Positions 44,946 through 55,854 of a stretch of DNA of 64,000 nucleotides are shown piece after piece. Source of the DNA: Strobilurus pachycystidiatus (taxonomy: Eukaryota > Basidiomycota > Agaricomycetes > Agaricales > Physalacriaceae); the NCBI GenBank assembly GCA_019915135.1, contig JAHLMK010000028.1, positions 124,001 to 188,000 of the forward strand. The letters are read 5' to 3'. The position numbers and the translations under genes are program-made. The notes under the pieces are model-generated. The model saw only the letters and a list, made by a program, of their open reading frames with translations, was not told where the DNA came from and did no database searches. Numbering within the stretch: the stretch's first letter is position 1; each line of letters starts with the position of its first letter.

Positions 44946-46480
44946 CCGGGATGTGGTGGCTGGTTGCTATAAGTCGGGTGACTGAGGACGGAGGCATAGT
45001 TTTGCAGCCAATGGCATTGACACGATTGAGCAAATGAATGAGTTGCATCATGTCTACGGTGGCTGGGTCAATAGATTGCGCAGAACGGAGGATAGTTATA
45101 GACGGTCGTCGATGGAATAGATGGCGTTATGTTCCAGAGTCTGATAGATCTGACAGACGGCAAATGATATGCTGCATGCGCAGTCAATCAGGAACAAAAG
45201 GGGAGTTACGAGGGCGTCGGAGATGGTGGAGACAGGGAAAGTAGATAGACGCCGGAAAGAAGAGTTCCTCTCGAATGCCGAGGACGTGATCGGGTGAGTA
45301 GGAGATGGGTGAGAGCAAAAAGGTCGGGTGGAGCGAGAGCCCGAGCCCGTTGAAGCACCGGAGTCTTGCCGCGTCAAGAGAGGGGATGGCATAGAGAATG
45401 CGTCCAGAGTGTGTTTGAACTTAGTGGAGGGCAGCGTAGGCACCTCTGATGCCTCTCGTAGAAAAGGCAAACCGTGCGGTTCGCAGGTCAGGCATACTTT
45501 TCTTCCCTTCTAGGTGGACCTGTTGCATAGTTCGCATGCCACCAGGGGCGTAGGAAGCATTCCGTCCGCGGAGCTGGTCTCTGATTGAGGGCGCGGTCGT
45601 CATTGGTGTTGGGGCTCGTGTGAGCTGTAAGGTCGTTGATAGAAAATGTATCAGATGCGGCAGGATTGGAAAGATAACTCTTAGAGGAGCGAGTCGAGAA
45701 GGTTCCGGCGCTGTCAGATCAAGTGCAAGGGTGGCGGGATCCAGCTGGCCATAACAAGAGGAAGAGGTTTCGATGCCTGAAAGTGCAAAGGAGGAAGATG
45801 CCGAAAAGTTCTAGTCTATTGAGAATGAACGGGGGTGCCGGGTTACGCCTTCATCCAAATCGCCCTTAAGAGGCCGGGGATCGCGACTAAGCCGCATAAC
45901 TGCCTTCCCTGGGGGCGGGTCAGACGATAAAAAGGTATATCTCTGCTAGACGTACAGCTGATTGTCGTCTGAGGACACAGCGTCGTCGTGATCGGCAGTA
46001 TTATTCTCAATTCATTTCTGTAGAGCATGCACCAAGTTCTTCATTGCCTCAGTCGTCGGGAGCTCCGAGCGGCGATTCATCACTGCGCTCGGCAGCCATT
46101 TGATGGAATTGCTTCCACATCAAGGACGTACAGAGTGTGGAACTGGGAGAGGCAATCGAGAACTCGTGTTATCTTGTTCCGCGACAAAGAGAAGACCTGA
46201 GCAAATTGTATGAGAGCAGGCTTGTGACCATGTAAGTGAAATGACCTTGAGGCCCTTCAGCAACTCCCCTGACCTGGGCGGAAGCCGCTTGATCTTGTCG
46301 CGGCTGATGTTCAGTGTGTCGAGAGAAGGCTTAAGAGTCAGCTGTTGAAAGCTGATAAGGCAAAGTCAAGAGAGAAATGAAGGCAACGCACGACTTCTGG
46401 AAAGACCGGGACGGTTGCCTTTGAGGTCAGATGTCGGAGACGCAACAGCGTCGCGAACTGCATGGGCGATGGTTTCAGTC
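44946..46480 (-). pseudogene. Leucine-rich-repeat protein, SOG2-like (RAM pathway), pseudogene
   Basis: An LRR block at about 46470-46050 contains SLDTLNISRDKIKRLPP, LLKGLK, an intron, and LSQFHTLYVLDVEANSIKWL. Downstream are a basic, Ser-rich linker with GGMRTMQQVHLEGKKSMPDL (45530-45480), a SPLLTRQDSGASTGSGSRST stretch (45395), and a helical part (FRRLSTFPVSTISDAL, CACSISFAVCQIYQTLEH, MMQLIHLLNRVNAIG) ending at about 44950. The combination of LRR, disordered KSMPDLR linker and C-terminal helical domain fits fungal SOG2-type proteins of the RAM signalling network; this is from memory and not certain. Several frame changes and stops occur. The last residues run straight into the PAN2 remnant. 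Confidence 0.5.
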
Positions 46481-47396
46481 GGTTGTTGCTCAATACAATC
46501 CTGAGAGGAGTCCGTCAACGGAGACAGTGGCAGTGTGGGCGGGTGTGTGCACCTCTCGACGCGGTACGCTCCCTGAGCAGGTCTGCACCCTGATGAATGG
46601 CTCCTCTGCCGCAGCGGCGTCAATATTGGCCAAAGTTGTTTCAATGAAGACGAGCGTCGAGCCATGGCCCTCCCATGCAAAACCAAGGCCGGCCTCCTTG
46701 ACATGGGCGACGGTAAGTTTCAACGGCGAGTTGGAGTCCGAGCCTCGCGCATTTTTCTTTCGGGGTCAACCGTCAGTGCCCGTCACAGGTCCTTCAGTGT
46801 CTGCCGACTTGTCGCAATGTTCGAGTGGGTATTCCGCCGCCTCCACTCGACAACACCGCCTACGGTCCCCCGCACACTTCAAGGGGCTCAAGCTGCGCGG
46901 AGAAGGTCGACATCCGTATACGCCACAACGAGGGGACCGAGGAAGTCATTGGGCGCGGAGAGACCGATGCAACTCTCGGCGATCGTAATTCAGTCGAAAG
47001 GTATGTCAGATAAAAAGCTGCTGCCTGCACGCTCGCCATGATGCCTTGAAAAACGGGCGTGAATTGAGGTAGCGCGTTCAACAAGGAACGGCGGGAGGAG
47101 AGTGGGCGTTTCGTCGCCATGAAAGTGCTGGGCTAGGAACAAGTTTTCAGTCACATCACTCAAAATCTGACATCACCATTATGGTCGAGCACTGATCGTC
47201 AAGAAGACAAGAAGACCAAGATTTTTTTTTGCAAAAAAAGATAGCAGCTATATACAGGAACGAGACCTTGTAGGTATGCGGTACATCAACGATGTAGGAT
47301 GCTCAAGATGGAGACCGAGTACACAGAGGAGATAGATGAGTGCAGAAGTCACATCATAACTTCATATGTCCACGAGAGCAATCGACAATATACAAA
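46481..47396. other. Unassigned coding-like fragments, minus strand
   Basis: 46490-46723 minus reads LGFAWEGHGSTLVFIETTLA and AAAAEEPFIRVQTCSGS, protein-like but unrecognised. 46860-47120 minus reads SRRSLLNALPQFTPVF, then an intron-like segment. They may be the 5' part of the LRR gene or a separate remnant. 47130-47396 shows nothing. Confidence 0.35.
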
Positions 47397-48005
47397 TCAG
47401 CCAATCTCCAAATGCATCAAGGACAAGCTGTGGTAATGCAATTCATCCATCAAGCCGCGCGTCAAGGCCTCGGGAAGATACTCGAGGCATCGTTGAAGGA
47501 CCCGATATCCATAAGTATGCGTCAATAGCTCTACGACGTGCCCATGAAGTTCCTCGATGAACCCAAGTAGCTCGGGCGGCACAAACTCGACCATCTTTCG
47601 AACTACCTGCAGGTGTCGCCATGATCAGGATAGACAAAGAAAACAGAACACACATGGTTGCCGTTTACGTCCTTAACACACTGTAGAACATGAGTCTCAA
47701 TTTCTCTAACAGATACAACCTTTTGCTCTGTCGGTATGGATCTGTGGCCTGCATGGACAGTATCGAAAGCCCAGGACACGGTACCGCCGAGGCAAGTAAC
47801 ACACCTTCTGTACGACTCTAGAACCATACGCTTGCAAGGAAAGCTTAAGGATGTGACCCTCCATACTGGTAGCCAGGATAGCGTTATGTTTGGGCGACCC
47901 GAAGTCAGATAGTTCCTGAATAACCAAAACGCCCTCATTAGAAAGCAAGCTAGAAAAGGTTTGACTTCCCATCTCAGATAATTACCGAAGACGTCTTGCA
48001 TTAAG
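47397..48005 (-). pseudogene. PUF (Pumilio-type) RNA-binding protein, fragment, pseudogene
   Basis: PUF repeats appear in order: LMQDVFGNY (48000), then an intron, ELSDFGSPKHNAILATSMEG and HILKLSLQAYGSRVVQK (47900-47820), EIETHVLQCVKDVNGNHV (47700-47655), then an intron, VEFVPPELLGFIEELHGHVV, LTHTYGYRVLQRCLEYLP (47500) and LMDELHYHSLSLM (47420). Stacking residues of the 5-residue RNA-reading motifs are partly visible (SRVVQ, YRVLQ), and NHV is truncated. At most four repeats remain of the normal eight, with frame changes near 47850. PUF proteins bind mRNA 3' UTRs. The copy keeps introns. Confidence 0.85.
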
Positions 48006-49546
48006 TGTAGTGTATTTGCCGGAACGGGTTCGTCGGATATCGCCTGTTTTTCTTCATTTGTTGCAACCTGAAATTTCTGCTGAATGAAGCGCGACCCGTG
48101 CTGATCACCGCTTTTTTGAATTCAACGATGCATCCGAGGATGTCCTATAGTGATATGAATAACCACTGACGCGCTTATAACGGCGGGGTCGTCACCTGGA
48201 GTTCCCATTCACCAGCTTTGTTGCTTCAGAACTCGTCGAGGATTGGGCTTCGCATCGATAGAGATGGATGCCCGCCATCGCGTCAGCCCGGGCGCATTAC
48301 TTGGAGATAGACGTGCATCCCACCGTTGTATATGGGTCCACTGACACCCGGCGGTGGCTGAGTAGATGGAGATTCCATCACGCTCCCAAACGACTGGGTA
48401 TGCCCTCTGGGCTGGTCCTAGCCCCTCCGTACATCATGTTTTGCGTCAATTGCTGTTCTGCACGGGATGGAGATTTAAAGTGACCTCCTGTTGCTGGTTG
48501 AATATTAATAAGGAGAAACGTGCGGGTTGGATGACTGACAACTTCTCTCAAATTCTTCTTCTGGGGGCTTCCACGGGCATCGTCCCAGATTCCCCTTGTT
48601 GTACGTGACTCGGGCCAGGCTTTGTTGAAGGTTGCACGATAGTTTGGATTGCCCTAGGGGTTGAGAGCTCATTCCCACCATTGGCCGAGGATATTGATGG
48701 GTTCCGACGCGACGAAGGAGAATGCAAGTTTCAAGCCTTTGTGTAGCCTAATTGATTCGCTTATTCTGATAGAGAGTTCAAGTATTCACCTGACAGCCAG
48801 AGTCGTTGAGCGCTTTGCGCTCGTTGGGGCCTGAGATTTGTACAGTCTTGAACGTGTTCCTGGTAGAGGTTGGGGTGATCTGTAGGAATGAAGACCAGTC
48901 AGAGTCATGTTACTGTCGCAATGACCAAACAAACATTGATGGGTGAGGCGCTTTGACTATGGGAGCTAGAGTGCGTTGAGGAGCTTGAAAATCTGCGCGA
49001 AGGGTTTCCGTACATTGGGTCCTATGGTGATGTATGTTGGCCTGAAATACCGTCGATGGGCTTGATGCTGTATATTACGCCTGTAAAACCGTCAATGACC
49101 TTCATAACCAGAGTCCAAAGTTGTCCACAAATCGTCAGGCGATCTGACCAACTGCGAAGGGATGACCTGTCGGAGTTCGTTAGCGACTCAAATCTCAAAA
49201 GAGTCAGCCGCCCTCGGCGCTCTGCAAACTTCAAACTCAGTCATGGGGCCGGCACCTTTGCTGAACAAACAGCAATATTAATGGCTCGCGTCGATCTCCT
49301 CGGCTTCAAGTTGGGTCGCACAGGTCTCATTTTCCCACTACAGTAGCCCCGAGATTGTAATTCTTTCTGTCCTCATTTGAAGTGTCTTCAATTTGTACCT
49401 GTCTCAATCTCAGCGCCATTAGCACCGGCTGCACTGAAAATATCGTGTATCCATGTGGGTCCCTTACAAAATCGCGGTGCTGTATACCCAGTTAAATTCT
49501 TCATAATTTAACAGACAGAACGTCGACTGCCCTCCCCAGAACACCT
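48006..49546. other. No supported gene
   Basis: Open frames are short on both strands, and no repeat or family signature was seen. The 3' part is presumably the promoter region of the zinc-finger gene at 49547. Confidence 0.5.
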
Positions 49547-51005
49547 ATGTACCACAGCGACGGGCCTCCGTATCCCCAGCAGCAGGGTGCTGTATTTTGG
49601 CGTCTCCCCGACTCATCCTATGCAGAGTCTCACGAAGACACCGACCGCTATGATTTCCAACAGCAGCCCCATTGCCCCATGTACAATGTTGTAAGCCCGC
49701 AGACTGTGCTGGCGCCGACCTCAGTCCCTGCCTATCCTCTGACTCATTCGCCTCAATCTGCTTCGTCCTATGCTGACTGTCATACCCCCATCCCGAACGT
49801 CAGGAACACATATGAGAGCTTCGGAACCGCCATTGTGCCACATCCTTCATACTTTTCCATCGATCCCCAGAATTACAACACGACCCCGGCTGCGGCATCC
49901 ACGAGTATAATTGTCAAATACGACGACGGTGGTGTCTTGCGTCGAGTGCCAGTGCGCAATCACGATCAGCAATCCCGTCCTTACCTGGCGAGAGGACGCT
50001 TGATGTCGCCTCCCAGGAACTCTTCGTCTCCAGCTCTTTCACGCTCCGCACCCACGAATTCCATGGACGGCTCTATGACATCGTCGGGTGTCGTCCCAGA
50101 TGAATCTTATGTCGACAGTTGGGATGCTCAAACGTACACAGACCCTGATGTGGCGTATCTACACGCGAGCTACTACCCTTCGTCTCCCGCGTCGCTTCAA
50201 TCTTACCCGAGCTCTGGCAGTGCCACAGCGGCATCGACATCACATCAACACAGCCCGCGTGTCAGCCAACTGGGCGCGCCTAAACGTTGGGTGCGCACAA
50301 GTTTTCTGAGAAGTTCCCATGAATTGCGACCCTCTGAACAAACGGGGCTGGAGTACGAACAGGCGTACGACGACTGTGATAGTAGTGAATCAGAGCTTGT
50401 CAGCCTTCAGGGCGCCGGCCATCAGCTTACTGCGCCTTTACCTGCCGTCGTTCGGTCTCTCTCCGCCAGATTGGACGGTAGCTATAGAGAAAGAGACTCG
50501 TGTACGTCTATGCCAGACTGCCTCGATGATCCTTCGGTCCAGACCCCCCCACCTTCTTCGCCCGCATCGCACCCTTCGGCTTCGGAAGGCCTCAGTAATT
50601 ATTGGCGTTCGCCTCGCTTGCTTAGAGGGGAGTGGCAGCCGCTGGGGTCAATCTCAACGCCGAAGCCTTGCTCTGACCATCCAGTTGGGAGGACTCATAA
50701 GAAGAAGAAAAAGAAGGACAAGATGCACCCATGCGAGATTTGCCAGCGTGAATTTCCTCGGTACAGCGGTCAGAACTTATGTCTAGCGGTATCTGACGCC
50801 ATTACAGTCCGAGTAGCCTCAAAACTCACATGAACATGCACTACAAATTGCGTCGTGCGTCCTTTCCTTCACGGTAGTTCTTGAGTTCCTGATATCATTG
50901 CCCTTAGCTTACCGGTGCTCCTTTGCTGGTTGCAAGAAGGCATTCAGCGTGCTATCAAACGCCAGGCGACATCTTCGGACGCACGAGGGCCCTCCAGCCG
51001 CCTAG
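49547..51005 (+). CDS. C2H2 zinc-finger protein, 3 exons, 452 aa, intact
   Basis: Exons 49547-50760, 50808-50854 and 50908-51005 join in frame through 47- and 53-nt introns. Residues 1-390 are disordered (Pro/Ser/Tyr/Gln-rich; opens MYHSDGPPYPQQQGAVF). A lysine run (KKKKKKDK) precedes two C-terminal C2H2 fingers. Finger 1 is CEICQREFPRPSSLKTHMNMH (C-x2-C-x12-H-x3-H). Finger 2 is CSFAGCKKAFSVLSNARRHL plus RTH (C-x4-C-x12-H-x3-H). The intron positions split finger 1 and the linker between the fingers. The stop follows at EGPPAA. Probable sequence-specific transcription factor with two tandem fingers at the very C-terminus, a layout frequent in basidiomycetes. Target unknown. It is one of the few intact genes in this part of the window. 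Confidence 0.85.
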
Positions 51006-52399
51006 AATTGATGATCGTGCGAACCCCTGTTCCCAGAGCTGCTGCATGGGCTCTTACTAATACTAGTCTTAGTGGGGCTGATGACTTTTGAGCCCGCTCT
51101 CGTTTCGGTTTATCACTATTGTTGCGCGGTTCTTTTTCTTCATCTCAAGGCGTCTGCCTCTGGTCACAGTGTGCTCGAGCACTTTTGTATTTCTTGTCGC
51201 GATAGAATTACCTTACCCTCCTGTGGAGGCGCCCACGTACTGTACGTCTACACGCCTATCATTTGAGCGTTCAGGGGATCGTCAGGTTCCTGAGTGTCCG
51301 TTGTCTTCCCCCGGTGCAAGCACAGAAGTTGTCGAGGCCGCGAATGTTGACGGATGCGTTGTGCTTGGGGCGGTACAGACCGCTGTGAACCCATATGCCA
51401 TGGAAGGGACTCCATCCTGTGTGGGTGCCGAGCTCTCGGGGCTTCAAATCCGCGGTGTGTGTCCTGGCGACGGGCCGTGTCGTCCGAGCTGTCGTAGGCA
51501 GAGAGCGCCGCGGAGAGCAGCTGTGCGGATGCGCGACGAGCCTCCCGATGCTCTGCTCACCCGCCTTTTCACCGTGGGAAAAAACCGGGTGATGGTGGTC
51601 GGAGATCAAGGAGCGGCTATACACAGTCACCGCTAGATTTAGGTCAAATGCTAGCGCGCTATCCCGCCGCCATCAAGTGCAGCATGCCGCACCGCTTGCC
51701 AGAACAGTCCGCCGCCCTGCTCGTCGCGTCAGTACGTATCGTATGCATCACCTGTCAATGCACTCCCGGGCCTGTGCTTCGCATATTGTGGGCGCCACGC
51801 TTTCTGCACCCGTGCCTCGCCCCGCGCGTCTAGGATTCTGTGACACACAACCGATTTGTGTTAGTGATAGGTCATTAGGACAGTGAAACTTCACAAATCC
51901 TCTATTCTACGCAAGCGCCATCTTGCGTGACTACACGACCGAGCGCCTTATACCGTTCTAGTACTGACACACACACAGCTTAGATACCATCCGTGATTTG
52001 ATTTTAACATCATATACTAAAACGTCGTTCACATTGAGTGCTCGTTGCTCTTTCCGTCAACAACTTAGAGTTGTGCATGGAGGCCTTCTTTCTTTGCTAC
52101 CTATACATATTGCGCGCTGTCTGTATGCATATATATATTGTATAGACATTCTGACTTCAGGAATTCTTTTTGTTACTGTTACCGTTGCTCTCAGTTATTG
52201 ACTGTAAATTGATACGACTTCACCGGCAGGCCATCTCCGGAGCTGTCGAAGTCTCCTTGCCACCTGGGATGAATGAGTGTGGGCAGCCTCATCACGACTG
52301 CGTGACAAGCCTCAGACTTGTAAGTTAAAGTACAGCATTGATACAGGAGTCGGAGATTGATAGACTACTTTGAGTACAGTCTCAAAACCACTGCGAGCT
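51006..52399. other. No supported gene; 3' flank of the zinc-finger gene
   Basis: A plus frame at 51088-51636 is open but has no family signature and an uneven composition. AT-rich sequence from 51950 contains TATA-like runs near 52125. Nothing else is recognised. Confidence 0.5.
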
Positions 52400-52467
52400 G
52401 AATACGTATCAACTTTGGCCCAAACCAACATAGGAATACGTATCAACTTTGGCCCAAACCAACATAG
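52400..52467. repeat. 34-bp perfect tandem duplication
   Basis: Two identical copies of GAATACGTATCAACTTTGGC plus CCAAACCAACATAG lie back to back, just beyond the 3' end of the RING gene. Confidence 0.95.
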
Positions 52468-52472
52468 TGGCC

Positions 52473-53349
52473 TTAGCGGCGAGCTAGCCGACGGCGAAGG
52501 CGACCATTGGCCGGCCGAACCTCTTCCTCCCGACGGCGAACGCGAAGGTTGGTAGGTTGAACCTCTTCCTCTGGATCGCTGAGGGTGAGATCGATCGGTC
52601 CTTCGTCGTCAGTGGTGGTGAGATCGATTCTTTCGTTATTGGTGGAGGTGGTTGAGGGGTTGGTAGCGATGGGGGAATCGGGGCCGGGTGGTCTTGTGTC
52701 GATGGACGACGACAATGTGTTGTCCCACTTCTTCTGGAGGCACTCCAGTTCGAGCCGCTTTTTCTTCACTGCTTTAGCCGTCTTCTTTTTCTCCTTCTTT
52801 CTCATCTCCTGGTGCGCCAGGTCCTCCGCAGTTTTGAAAGGCCAAGACTCGTGGGCGACTAAGATGTGTTGACTGCAGACAGGACCTAGAAAAAAGGATC
52901 GCCCAAGGTCATCAAGCGATGATGAAAAACTCACAAGTGAATTTCTTATCTGGCTGTAATTCCCACCAGTTTGTCAGACATTTCTAAGAAAAGAGTCAAT
53001 GTAAGATTTGAACCGGGGGAACATTCCGCGCACTAGATGATACCGGGTCTTAAGGCAACCGCAAGATGTTAGATATTGGGGGCTGCTATCGTCTTCCAAG
53101 CATGTCGGGCAGTCGCTCTTTCTCCACGCTAATCCATCTCTATCGGACTTGATGGGCTTTCTGAAAAGGTTGTGGGCACCATCTGCACCCGCCGGAGAGT
53201 TTTCCACAAGCTGTACATGTATCAGGGACGGTTTAACGAGGATACGCAGGATTGAGTACCTTAAATCTTTCTTCAACGGTAAGATGATGAGGCGCAATCT
53301 TTTCGAACATTTCACGCGGGTTTAACATCTTGGACGTTATTTTGGGCAT
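52473..53349 (-). CDS. C4HC3 (RING-CH-type) finger protein with two tandem SUMO-interacting-like motifs, 4 exons, about 242 aa
   Basis: Exons 53349-53260, 53210-53034, 52983-52935 and 52885-52473 join in frame (introns of 49-50 nt). Residues 64-109 form C-x2-C-x12-C-x-C-x5-H-x2-C-x14-C-x2-C (CPTC, CGC, H88-x2-C91 then LTNWW, CPVC). This cross-brace is of the C4HC3 kind seen in RING-CH ubiquitin ligases. A lysine-rich coiled coil follows (EMRKKEKKKTAKAVKKKR, residues 132-149). Residues 191-213 hold RIDLTTTDDE and PIDLTLSDPEEE, two hydrophobic-acidic motifs like the tandem SIMs of SUMO-targeted ligases. The basic tail repeats EEEV.P.N.R.RRR twice. The start is uncertain: the frame extends upstream past 53349 toward a possible exon near 53580, but a TGA near 53465 interrupts it. 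Inferred role: E3 ligase recognising SUMO-modified targets. Confidence 0.7.
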
Positions 53350-53719
53350 GACCGTGACGATTTGGGCGGATGATGTCGATGGGGGACTGGAAAAGAGTGT
53401 CTGTCACTAGACATTAGACACGCGTGAGCGTGACATGTCGGAGAACTAACCATCCCCATCAGGTCCTGCTGTCGGGTGCCTTCCTATCGGCGAGCGAAGC
53501 GTCAATGTTACCGTCCGGGAGGCGGTCGACGAGCGCATTGATGCTGATTAGCGATGAGTTTCCGGACGTGCCGTTGGAGCCCATTGGGAAGAAATAGCGG
53601 AATGAGGTCAATGGTACGCAGCCTAGATCTGACGCGCATAAATTTGACTGATAATCATTGAGGTCTCGAATTCATCAAGCAACTATGCGTAGAGGATGAC
53701 GAACGGACTGGAACCTTGC
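53350..53719 (-). other. Possible upstream exon of the RING gene, interrupted by a stop
   Basis: On the minus strand MGSNGTSGNSSLISINALVD opens near 53582. The frame would splice (donor GTTAGT, acceptor TTCCAG) in phase with the RING gene except for one TGA about 20 nt before the donor. It is either a mutated first exon or unrelated. Confidence 0.3.
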
Positions 53720-55750
53720 TTCTGTTACCAACAAGTGGCTATTTGAGTTATACTCGCCCCCCTCCCGCTAACCTGCCTCGAGATACTATGCCATTTCCGC
53801 CACATCTGCACTCTTCAGATAGGCCGAGACCAAACTCAAGACGCATTCGCTGCCAAATCTCTGCTTATCCGCCATGTTGCCGTAGATGGCACTCTGATGA
53901 TTGACCCCGAGACGGCCTCGAGCTCATAAGGAACATGTCGCACAAGAAGTCTACCCACTCGTTATTCGGGTACGACCGCAGCATTTGCAGCTGTCTGCGA
54001 TAGGCTCAGGTTTGACAGGACGATGAACCATACTTTCACCGCTATGGCGTCAAGGCTGCTTCGGGTCAACATACGCTCTCGCTTGGATGTCATCGATGGT
54101 AAATATGCATTCACTCTTCACCAATCCGTCTCCTAACCATATCCAGAATTTGTCAAGAGCGAGGACGCGTTTACAGATGTCAAGGCTGCCTTCAAGCCAG
54201 TGAACAACATGGAGTTCGACACGCTCACCGGTCGCGTCAGTGCGTTGCTCAACCTTTGCAATACTATCGTCAAATGCATGCCTCAACTCCGAGATGCTCC
54301 TAGCGCAGTGCCAGTCGCAGCTGCTGGTCATCGTTCATGTTTGTCTTCTTTATTCGCATGCTCACTTGATTACTGATTGAGTGGGGCAGATGCTCTGGGA
54401 TGAACGATTGACAAGGATCGACGAGGTTGAAGAACAAAGCCTGAATGAGGAGACGGTTCCGACTAAGGTATCTTCTTGCACTTTACCAGTCTGTTCTTCT
54501 CTGATATATGGTCTCCAGCATGGCACCGGCGCTGTCAATGCGCGCGTCTATGCGGTCAAGGTCAATTACAATCGCCTGCTTGACGTCCCCGGCGAAGCCT
54601 ACAAGGAAAACGTCGGCGATCTCTACACACACTGAACTGCGCTCTTGCGGAAGGGGTTCTCGCTCATCTATCAAGAGACAGGCTTTGTGTTCACGCTCAA
54701 GAAGGCGGACGCCAAGGGGAGCTTCCGAGGGGTTTGTGAATGCGAGCTGGAAGAAGGGGCTGGTGGCAATTCAGCTCGATGGAATGGAAGAAGATGAATG
54801 CGAGGATGAAGGACGCGCTGGATGAGACGCTGATTATGAGTGGTAAGTGAGGTGGTATCTCTTCATCAGAGAAGGTATTGACGATTCCTCTAGGATCATC
54901 ACGGACCTCGTTGGGGAGAGGCTGAGCGGGGTAGGCGCTTTGTATAAAACTCCGGAGGCGGTGCGTTTCCTGTCAATGATTCTTTGTGTATGACCGACGT
55001 CCTTTGTGTATGACCGACGTCCGGTACCGGTACAGATTGCACTGGTAGACATGTTATGGTCGTTCTCACATGTTTCAATATCGAGCTCCTCTTTCCGCCT
55101 CCGATTTATGTCTCTGACTTGTACTCTCATCTACTGGTGCTCGATTATGCTCCGTTAAACTCATCTTGATTTGTCAATACGGATTCTGACAACATCGGGG
55201 AATCTCCTTATCAAAGGGGGGCGGCATCCTGTGCTGGAAAACGTGAGCTCGGCAGGGACATTGGTCCCGAACGATGTGTATTGCGACGACTCGTCGTCCT
55301 TCCAGATCGTGCAAGGACCGAAGTGAGCTCTCTCCTTCGTGTCATCAATCAAAATCTGACATACGTGTTGGTTAGCATGTCTGGTACGTACCCCCTGGCT
55401 CGGGACTTGATATGGGACACTCGTCGGTATGTAAGGAAGAGCACGTACCTTCGCCAGGTCGGTCTGCTCGCTGTTATGGCGATGCGTAATTGTTTCGTAC
55501 CAGCAAAATATGCTAGCTCTAGATGAGTTAAGTATGCCGTCTTCCAGGAACAGAGGTTTACTGTTATAGTTTTAGAACTCACGACGCCCTGCTGACGCGT
55601 TTGTCGAACGACGACGACCTGGAGAAGAGCTTGAGCACACTCTGCCGCAAGAAGTGGCGGCCTATACTGTTTGTGAAATTGCGCAAATCTGGAATTTATC
55701 CAGTTGGGAGATTTGTCGCATACTTCATGACTGGCGTAATTTTCTCCGAC
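53720..55750 (+). pseudogene. MSH4: MSH4 (meiotic MutS homologue), intron-containing pseudogene
   Basis: Landmarks in family order: GTLMIDPETA (53888), NHTFTAMASRLLRVNI (54030), RLDVIDEFVKSEDAFTDVKA (54080-54190), DTLTGRVSALLNLCNTIVKC, QMLWDERLTRIDEVEE (54390), VNARVYAVKVNYNRLLDVPG (54535), LIYQETGFVFTLKKAD (54665), IALVDMLWSFSHVSI (55040), KGGRHPVLENVSSAGTLVPN (55215-55275) and CDDSSSFQIVQGP (55285). Then, after intron-like gaps, KSTYLRQVGLLAVMAM (55440) and HDALLTRLSNDDDLEKSLST (55585). The Walker A motif is split by two intron-like stretches, leaving an 8-nt exon at 55376-55383. Frameshifts and stops are numerous (first near 53930, also 54635 and 55155), and the ATPase after the STYLRQ block is gone. 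MSH4 acts with MSH5 in meiotic crossover formation. Confidence 0.9.
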
Positions 55751-55854
55751 TCATACAGTGCTATGATATACTGAATATGACCATATAGGTACGAATAACG
55801 GATGCAGCAGGAGAGTATCATATACAGCCTACCGGTGATATTGTCAGGGCGTCC

